Assembly: GCF_014843845.1 (NCBI RefSeq)
Contig: NZ_JHQS01000015.1
Location: 124,001 to 188,000 of the forward strand
Length of the DNA stretch: 64,000 bases
Direction of reading: 5' to 3'
Origin: Mesorhizobium amorphae
GTDB taxonomy: Bacteria; Pseudomonadota; Alphaproteobacteria; Rhizobiales; Rhizobiaceae
Shown here: one piece after another, positions 58,896 to 64,000 of the stretch
How the letters are laid out: every line of letters starts with the position of its first letter
How positions within the stretch are numbered: position 1 is the stretch's first letter
Position numbers and translations under genes: made by a program
Notes under the pieces: model-generated
Seen by the model: only the letters and a program-made list of their open reading frames with translations
Databases searched by the model: none
What the model was told of the DNA's origin: nothing

Positions 58896-60098
58896 ATGGC
58901 GGGCGCAGGGTTGAGGCTGACGCACCTTGCCGCGCTGCTTGGCGCGCTCGCGGCATCGGTCGTTGGCGTCACCGAGCCGCAAGCCGCCTCGCGCGCCTGC
59001 CGCCAGCTCGAAGCCCAGCTTGCGGCCGCCTCGAATGGTGGCGGTGGCAAGCCGGGCCTGATCCGCAAATATGACGATGCCATCACCCGCCAGCGCCAGC
59101 AATTGGCCAAGGCGCGGGGACAGGCCAGCAATGCCAGCTGCGGCTTCTCGCTGTTTTCCCGCAACGTCAGCGAATGCGCGGCACTCAACGCCACCATCGA
59201 TCGCATGATTGCCAATCTCGACGCCTTGCAGGCAAAGCGCGAGCGGCTTGCCGGTGGCGGCACGCGACGCGACCGCAGCCGCATCCTGGCGGCGCTCGAC
59301 GCCAATGGCTGTCGTGAGGACAAGAGCGAGCCGCGGCGCGCGCCGGTCCAGGAAGCGGCCCGCGAAGGCGGCAACGGCAACCTGTTCGACCAGCTTTTCG
59401 GCGGCAGCGGCCATCTCGACGCGCTCGAGCAGCCCGATTATCCGGACGAAGAGCGTGCCATACGCCGGGTGATCAACCAGCCCGACGGCATGGACCTGCC
59501 GCGGCTGAGCGGCGAGTACCGCACCATGTGCGTGCGCACCTGCGACGGCTATTTCTTCCCGATGTCGAACGCCGCCTCGCTCGGCGACTTCGAGCGCGAC
59601 CAGAAGAACTGCGAATCGAGCTGCCCCGGCGCCGAGATGCAGGTTTTCTACACCCGCGGCATGGATGACGATTCGGCGAACATGACATCGTCGGTTACCG
59701 GCAGGCCCTATCGCGAAATGCCGACGGCCTATCTCTACAAGCAGACCAATATGCCCAGGCCGCCGGCCTGCGGCTGCAATGCCCAGGCTGGGAATTTCGA
59801 GATCATCGCCGGCAATCCGCCACGCCCGGAACAATCCGTCCCCGATGCGACGACCACGCCGTTCACTCCGGTGCCGGCCAACAAGCCGGATCCGGGCGCC
59901 GATCCCGAGACGCTCGCCAATGCAGAGGGCGGGCTCGACCGCGACACGATCAAGCGTATGGCCGAAAAGCCCGCCACCTCGCCGGTGTCGGCGCTGCCGC
60001 CGGACCAGCGCAAGGTCAGGGTCGTCGGGCCAACGTTCCTTCCCGACCCAGCAGGGGCAATAGATCTGCAAGCTCCGGCCCGGAAGGCTGTCCAGTAA
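58896..60098 (+). CDS. DUF2865 exported protein
   Basis: A 400-residue exported protein. A signal peptide (1-30, cut after PQA) precedes a helical domain with Gln/Arg-rich coiled coil (about 35-125), a linker and the DUF2865 domain (about 200-300) containing the [14 protein letters not shown] and [14 protein letters not shown] motifs, where four Cys may bind a metal or pair. The function is unknown. Its last 83 bases overlap the 3' end of gltX on the opposite strand. Confidence 0.82.
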   Translation: MAGAGLRLTHLAALLGALAASVVGVTEPQAASRACRQLEAQLAAASNGGGGKPGLIRKYDDAITRQRQQLAKARGQASNASCGFSLFSRNVSECAALNATIDRMIANLDALQAKRERLAGGGTRRDRSRILAALDANGCREDKSEPRRAPVQEAAREGGNGNLFDQLFGGSGHLDALEQPDYPDEERAIRRVINQPDGMDLPRLSGEYRTMCVRTCDGYFFPMSNAASLGDFERDQKNCESSCPGAEMQVFYTRGMDDDSANMTSSVTGRPYREMPTAYLYKQTNMPRPPACGCNAQAGNFEIIAGNPPRPEQSVPDATTTPFTPVPANKPDPGADPETLANAEGGLDRDTIKRMAEKPATSPVSALPPDQRKVRVVGPTFLPDPAGAIDLQAPARKAVQ

Positions 60099-61389
60099 GG
60101 GCGAGCCTCAGCGGCATGAACAGCGCCTTGCCCTTGCGGCCCGTCGCCTCCCGGATCTTGCCGGTCCAGTCCTTCCAGACGGTGCCGTTCCACGGCTCTT
60201 CCGGCAACAGGTCGAACGCCTCGCGAAGGAAGTCGCGGTCCTCGCCGGTAAGCTCCGGCGGCTCCTCCGGCCCCTCGCCGAGGATGCGCCACCACTGAAC
60301 CGCATCGGCCAGCCTGTCGAGATTGCCGCGCACGGCCAGCCAGAACGGCTCGGCCTTGTCGCCGGAGACGCCGAGCACGATCAGCCGGTCGCGCGCCTCG
60401 GAGTACGGCATATTGTGAATCAGCGTCCGATTGAGCACGAAAAGCTCGTCCGGATCGAACTTGGCCGCTGATTTCGAGGTCGCGGCCGGATCGAAATGCT
60501 CCGCAAGCTCGGCCAGGTCAGGCATGGTGGCGACATTTTCGGAAGTGCCGACCAGCACGGCCAGCGAGGCGACGGCCATCGGCTCGATACCGTCCTCGCG
60601 CAGGCTTTCGATCGACAGCGCGCCGGTGCGCTTCGACAGCCCCTCGCCCGATGCCGTGGTCAGGAGATTGTGGTGGCCGAAAACCGGCGGCACGGCCTCC
60701 AGCGCCTGGAACAGGGCGATCTGCACGCCGGTGTTGGTGACATGGTCGTCGCCGCGGATTACGTGCGTGACGCCCATCTCGATGTCGTCGACCACGGAAG
60801 GCAGCGTATAGAGATAGGTGCCGTCCTCGCGCAGCAGCACCGGATCGGACAGCGAGGCGAGGTCGACGGTCTCCTCGCCGCGCACCAGATCGTTCCAGTG
60901 GATTTCGGTGCGCTCGGGCTGCAGCGGATCGCTGGTGAAGTTCGGCAGGAGGAAGCGCCAGTGCGGCTTGCGGCCGTCAGACCGGTATTCGGCCACCTGC
61001 TCCGGCGTCAGTGTCAGCGCCTCGCGGCCATAGACCGGCGGCAGGCCGCGCGTGCGTCTCACCTTGCGGCGAAGATCGAGCTCTTCCGGCGTTTCGTAGC
61101 AGGCGTAGAGAACGCGCGCCGCCTTCAGCCGCTCGACCGCCGCATCGTAGATCTCCACGCGCCGCGACTGATATTCGGTGACATCGGGGAAAATCCCCAG
61201 CCAGTGCAGGTCGTAAAGGATGGAATCGGCGAACTCCTGCGTCGAGCGGGAGATATCGGTGTCGTCGAAGCGCTGGATGAAGCGGCCCTTGTTGTTCAAG
61301 GCAAACAGCCAGTTGAACAGCGCGGTGCGCGCGTTGCCGATATGGATACGGCCGGTTGGCGATGGGGCAAAACGGACGGTAACTGTCAT
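60016..61389 (-). CDS. gltX: Glutamyl-tRNA synthetase
   Basis: GltX charges tRNA(Glu). The 457-residue class I synthetase has the HIGH-type motif HIGN (16-19) after [21 protein letters not shown], and the KMSKS equivalent GLSKR (in GEGLSKRTG). Many Rhizobiales have two GltX copies; which one this is cannot be told here. The ATG at 61389 is supported by the RFAPSPTG opening; the frame is open to 61452. Its 3' end overlaps DUF2865 by 83 bases. Confidence 0.95.
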   Translation of the reverse strand: MTVTVRFAPSPTGRIHIGNARTALFNWLFALNNKGRFIQRFDDTDISRSTQEFADSILYDLHWLGIFPDVTEYQSRRVEIYDAAVERLKAARVLYACYETPEELDLRRKVRRTRGLPPVYGREALTLTPEQVAEYRSDGRKPHWRFLLPNFTSDPLQPERTEIHWNDLVRGEETVDLASLSDPVLLREDGTYLYTLPSVVDDIEMGVTHVIRGDDHVTNTGVQIALFQALEAVPPVFGHHNLLTTASGEGLSKRTGALSIESLREDGIEPMAVASLAVLVGTSENVATMPDLAELAEHFDPAATSKSAAKFDPDELFVLNRTLIHNMPYSEARDRLIVLGVSGDKAEPFWLAVRGNLDRLADAVQWWRILGEGPEEPPELTGEDRDFLREAFDLLPEEPWNGTVWKDWTGKIREATGRKGKALFMPLRLALTGQPSGPELADLLPLLGREGTLARRP

Positions 61390-61575
61390 GAGCGGGGCGT
61401 AGCGGATGCTTTTCCGGTTGACAAGACGCGCCCCCGCGCGACGGGCAGACATAGAACATAGAGGGCTAAATGAAAAGGCGGTGGATCACAGCCGTTGCAC
61501 GTAGCGACCGAAGCGAGGCATGGGCGGTCGCAAAGGCCGGCAAACCGGGGTTTCAGGAGCGCCGATCTGTCCCCG

Positions 61576-61584
61576 TTATCCACA
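61576..61584. promoter_or_regulatory. DnaA-box match
   Basis: TTATCCACA, identical to the E. coli strong DnaA box, lies in the divergent gltX/nrdJ region. A single 9-base site of this kind occurs by chance and its function is not shown. Confidence 0.35.
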
Positions 61585-61633
61585 TGTGTGACACACAAGA
61601 TATTGGGGTCACAAAAGCTACGCAAACGAATCC

Positions 61634-61662
61634 TTGACGGCGCAAAACGAGTCGCCTTTTAT
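61634..61662 (+). promoter_or_regulatory. Sigma-70-like promoter of candidate small RNA
   Basis: TTGACG (61634-61639) and TTTTAT (61657-61662) are 17 bases apart, a good match to the housekeeping consensus. A transcript would start near 61669. Confidence 0.5.
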
Positions 61663-61669
61663 AGGCCAT

Positions 61670-61718
61670 GCGCTCCTGTTGAGAGCGCGACCGGAATGTT
61701 CTGAGCCCGGTCTTTTTT
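61670..61718 (+). ncRNA. Candidate small RNA of about 50 bases
   Basis: The segment folds into two adjacent stems. GCGCTC (61670-61675) pairs with GAGCGC (61683-61688) around a 7-base loop; GACCGG (61689-61694) pairs with CCGGTC (61707-61712) and is followed by TTTTTT (61713-61718), a rho-independent terminator. A -35/-10 pair lies just upstream. It could also be an attenuated leader ahead of nrdJ. I do not recognise it as a known family. Confidence 0.45.
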
Positions 61719-61840
61719 CCCGGAATTTGTGCGTTTTGCCCGCATTTCCGCCCGTTACGAGGCCGGCGGAAGCGTTGGGGTTGTTGGGGCCAGGGGTGGC
61801 GAAAAGGGACAATTGTCGGACTGGAAAAAATACTCTGTTA

Positions 61841-61856
61841 ACACTATATTTAGTGT
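61841..61856. promoter_or_regulatory. NrdR box 1 upstream of nrdJ
   Basis: ACACTATATTTAGTGT closely matches the NrdR repressor consensus (ACACWATATATWGTGT). It overlaps a TATATT -10-like element and lies 264 bases before the nrdJ start. Confidence 0.82.
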
Positions 61857-61871
61857 TTGCAGGCAGGTTCG

Positions 61872-61887
61872 GCGCTAGATAATGTGA
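61872..61887. promoter_or_regulatory. NrdR box 2 upstream of nrdJ
   Basis: GCGCTAGATAATGTGA matches the consensus at 11 of 16 positions and lies exactly 31 bases (about three helical turns) from box 1, the spacing typical of paired NrdR sites. Confidence 0.65.
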
Positions 61888-62089
61888 AATTCCTCGATCG
61901 GGGGAATCGAGCAAAAAGTTTCAGATTTGACGGACCCGCAGGGGTCGCCAGTGGGTTGGACAGGCACTTCGCAAGGAGTCTGGCCAGCAGGACGGGCGGA
62001 AGCTGCGAAAGGAGATGCCGGCGTTGTCAAGACGTCGGCCAACGGCGGACTGCGCGTTTCGCTTTGGGGGCAGAAATCCCCGGGGAAAA

Positions 62090-62105
62090 GCGCTATATAT
62101 AGACA
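62090..62105. promoter_or_regulatory. NrdR-like core near the nrdJ start
   Basis: CTATATATAG, the exact core of the NrdR consensus, lies 20 bases before the ATG; the outer arms do not match. It may instead be an AT-rich promoter element. Confidence 0.3.
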
Positions 62106-62120
62106 AAAGGGATCGGACCA

Positions 62121-64000
62121 ATGCGCATCGAGCGTCGCTTCACCAAGCCAGGACAATCTGCCTATGCGGAGATCGAATTCCGCAAGGCGCTTTCCGAGAT
62201 CAAGAATCCGGATGGCTCGGTGGTGTTCCGCTTGGACAATATCGATGTGCCGGCGCAGTTCTCCCAGGTCGCGGCTGACATCCTGGCGCAGAAATATTTC
62301 CGCAAGGCCGGCGTTCCGGCGCGCCTGAAGAAGGTCGAGGAGAACGACGTTCCCTCCTTCCTGTGGCGCTCCGTCGCCGACGAGGCGGAACTGGCCAAGC
62401 TCCCCGAGGCCGAGCGCTACGGCTCCGAGATCGACGCCCGCCAGGTCTTCGACCGTCTTGCCGGCACCTGGACCTATTGGGGCTGGAAGGGCGGCTACTT
62501 CAAGTCCGAGGACGACGCACGCACCTTCCGCGACGAGCTTGCCTATATGCTGGCTACCCAGCGCGTGGCGCCAAACTCGCCGCAATGGTTCAACACCGGC
62601 CTGCATTGGGCCTATGGCATCGACGGTCCGAGCCAGGGCCACTTCTATGTCGACCCGTTCACCGGCAAGCTGACCAAGTCGAAGTCCTCCTACGAGCATC
62701 CCCAGCCGCATGCCTGCTTCATCCAGGGCGTGCAGGACGATCTCGTCAACGAAGGCGGCATCATGGACCTTTGGGTGCGTGAAGCGCGCCTGTTCAAATA
62801 CGGCTCGGGCACCGGCTCCAACTTCTCGTTCCTGCGCGGCGAAGGCGAAAAGCTGTCCGGCGGCGGCCGCTCGTCCGGCCTGATGAGCTTCCTCAAGATC
62901 GGCGACCGCGCGGCGGGCGCCATCAAGTCGGGCGGCACGACGCGCCGCGCCGCCAAGATGGTCATCGTCGATGCCGACCACCCCGATATCGAGGAATTCA
63001 TCGACTGGAAGGTCAATGAAGAGCAGAAGGTCGCCTCGCTGGTCACCGGCTCCAAGATCGTCAAGAAGCATCTCGAAGCGATCATGAAGGCCTGCGTCAA
63101 TTGCGAAGGCCATGACGACGACTGCTTCGATCCGGCGATCAACACCGCGCTGAAGCGTGAGATCAAGCTGGCCAAGAAGGATGCGGTGCCGGAGAACTAC
63201 ATCTACCGCGTCATCCAGTTCGCCAAGCAGGGCTACACCTCGATGTCGTTCAAGACCTACGACACCGACTGGGACTCCGACGCCTACCTCACCGTATCAG
63301 GCCAGAACTCCAACAATTCGGTGTCGCTGAAGGACAATTTCCTGCGCGCCGTCGAGCAGGATGGCGACTGGCAGTTGACCGCCCGCAAGGACGGCAAGGT
63401 GCTGAAGACGCTGAAGGCCAGGGATCTCTGGGAAAAGATCGGCTATGCCGCCTGGGCATCGGCAGATCCCGGCCTGCATTTCAACACGACGATGAACGAC
63501 TGGCACACCTGCGCGTCGGCCGGTGCGATCCGGGCCTCCAACCCGTGCTCGGAATACATGTTCCTCGACGACACGGCCTGCAACCTCGCCTCGATCAACC
63601 TTTTGCCCTACCGCAATGCCGACGGCACGATCGACATCGCCGCCTACGAGCACACGGTGCGGCTGTGGACCATCGTGCTCGAAATCTCGGTGATGATGGC
63701 GCAGTTCCCGTCGAAGGAGATCGCCAAGCTCTCCTACGAATACCGCACGCTCGGTCTCGGCTACGCCAATATTGGCGGCCTGCTGATGACCTCGGGCATT
63801 CCCTATGACTCGGACGAGGGCCGCGCCATCTGCGCCGCACTCACCGCGATCATGACGGGTACTGCCTACGCCACCTCGGCCGAGATGGCGTCCGAGCTCG
63901 GCGCCTTCCCGGACTATGACCGCAACGCCCAGAACATGCTGCGCGTCATGCGCAATCACCGCCGCGCCGCCTATGGCGACAAGGACGGTTACGAGAAGCT
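62121..64000 (+). CDS. nrdJ: Vitamin B12-dependent (class II) ribonucleotide reductase, 3' end beyond window
   Basis: The first 626 residues of the adenosylcobalamin-dependent enzyme that reduces ribonucleotides for DNA synthesis. It begins MRIERRFTKPGQSAYAEIEF. Key residues are visible: Cys199 (PHACFIQGV), and the radical-site triad Asn474, Cys476 and Glu478 in NPCSE, followed by DDTACNLASINLL. GSGTGSNFS lies between. There is no ATP-cone at the start. Two NrdR boxes 31 bases apart lie upstream. The remainder, including the C-terminal cysteine pair, is outside the window. Confidence 0.95.
   Translation, partial: MRIERRFTKPGQSAYAEIEFRKALSEIKNPDGSVVFRLDNIDVPAQFSQVAADILAQKYFRKAGVPARLKKVEENDVPSFLWRSVADEAELAKLPEAERYGSEIDARQVFDRLAGTWTYWGWKGGYFKSEDDARTFRDELAYMLATQRVAPNSPQWFNTGLHWAYGIDGPSQGHFYVDPFTGKLTKSKSSYEHPQPHACFIQGVQDDLVNEGGIMDLWVREARLFKYGSGTGSNFSFLRGEGEKLSGGGRSSGLMSFLKIGDRAAGAIKSGGTTRRAAKMVIVDADHPDIEEFIDWKVNEEQKVASLVTGSKIVKKHLEAIMKACVNCEGHDDDCFDPAINTALKREIKLAKKDAVPENYIYRVIQFAKQGYTSMSFKTYDTDWDSDAYLTVSGQNSNNSVSLKDNFLRAVEQDGDWQLTARKDGKVLKTLKARDLWEKIGYAAWASADPGLHFNTTMNDWHTCASAGAIRASNPCSEYMFLDDTACNLASINLLPYRNADGTIDIAAYEHTVRLWTIVLEISVMMAQFPSKEIAKLSYEYRTLGLGYANIGGLLMTSGIPYDSDEGRAICAALTAIMTGTAYATSAEMASELGAFPDYDRNAQNMLRVMRNHRRAAYGDKDGYEK

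Larger units (their letters stand above)
61390..62120. other. Regulatory region between gltX and nrdJ
   Basis: A 731-base region without a supported protein gene. It carries a DnaA-box match (61576-61584), a promoter-hairpin-terminator unit (61634-61718), a pair of NrdR boxes (61841-61856 and 61872-61887) and a leader of about 230 bases with several inverted repeats before the nrdJ start. Confidence 0.6.

Noticed and set aside
61920..62060. Cobalamin riboswitch upstream of nrdJ
   Set aside because: A segment near 61976 vaguely resembles a B12 box, but the conserved core does not match and the other helices are absent.

Overview
The window is high-GC chromosomal DNA of an alphaproteobacterium of the order Rhizobiales, most probably Mesorhizobium or a close relative. 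This rests on three kinds of sequence evidence: the GTTC-N7-GTTC form of the LexA (SOS) box; a CckA kinase, a DksA with a single cysteine in its zinc-finger region and a giant polar-growth protein of the GPR/RgsE type; and a dispersed palindromic repeat that I recall from Mesorhizobium intergenic regions. Gene density is high. There are no rRNA or tRNA genes, insertion sequences, prophages or CRISPR arrays. Both ends cut genes: a type I secretion ABC transporter on the left and class II ribonucleotide reductase nrdJ on the right.

Layout. 1-2.7 kb: a PrtD-type exporter (partial) with two very Asp-rich, low-complexity proteins encoded just upstream on the same strand; they are candidate substrates and the least explained part of the window. 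2.9-10.4 kb: OsmC, DUF2306, ssb and uvrA. ssb and uvrA diverge, are about 3 kb apart, and each has its own exact LexA box. Between them lie a cupin, an ArsR/SRPBCC pair with a palindromic operator, a ClpP paralogue and a small exported protein. 10.4-13.5 kb: GNAT, DUF72, a small membrane protein, a membrane diguanylate cyclase and an unlisted 58-residue gene. 13.8-19.6 kb: the urea ABC transporter urtABCDE behind a textbook sigma-54 (-24/-12) promoter, implying nitrogen control. 20.4-24.2 kb: a GMC dehydrogenase with its Tat-exported small subunit, a VOC protein, a ribbon-helix-helix protein and deoD.

24.5-35.5 kb: cckA, a FliO-like protein, dksA, a SixA-like phosphatase, the ycjX/ycjF pair, two small exported proteins, a Kef-type antiporter and DUF924. 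35.5-41.6 kb: folP-folB-folK, a DUF922 putative protease, a DHA2 drug exporter, a ferredoxin reductase/ferredoxin pair and a lone Hpt protein. 41.9-48.0 kb: the 2045-residue growth-pole-ring-like protein, whose central repeats come in 29- and 36-residue units that differ by exactly one heptad. 48.1-52.2 kb: an Mla-type lipid transport operon (mlaE with N-terminal STAS domain, mlaF, mlaD, lipoprotein). 52.3-60.1 kb: a dipeptide epimerase, an MFS transporter, an LpxH-like phosphoesterase, an SDR lacking the YxxxK catalytic pair, malic enzyme and a DUF2865 protein. 60.0-64.0 kb: gltX, a candidate small RNA, paired NrdR boxes and nrdJ.

Functional themes are DNA repair and replication supply (ssb, uvrA, nrdJ with SOS and NrdR control), cell-cycle and polar growth (cckA, GPR), nitrogen acquisition (urt) and envelope maintenance (mla, LpxH-like). 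All identifications come from reading the sequence; no database search was run.
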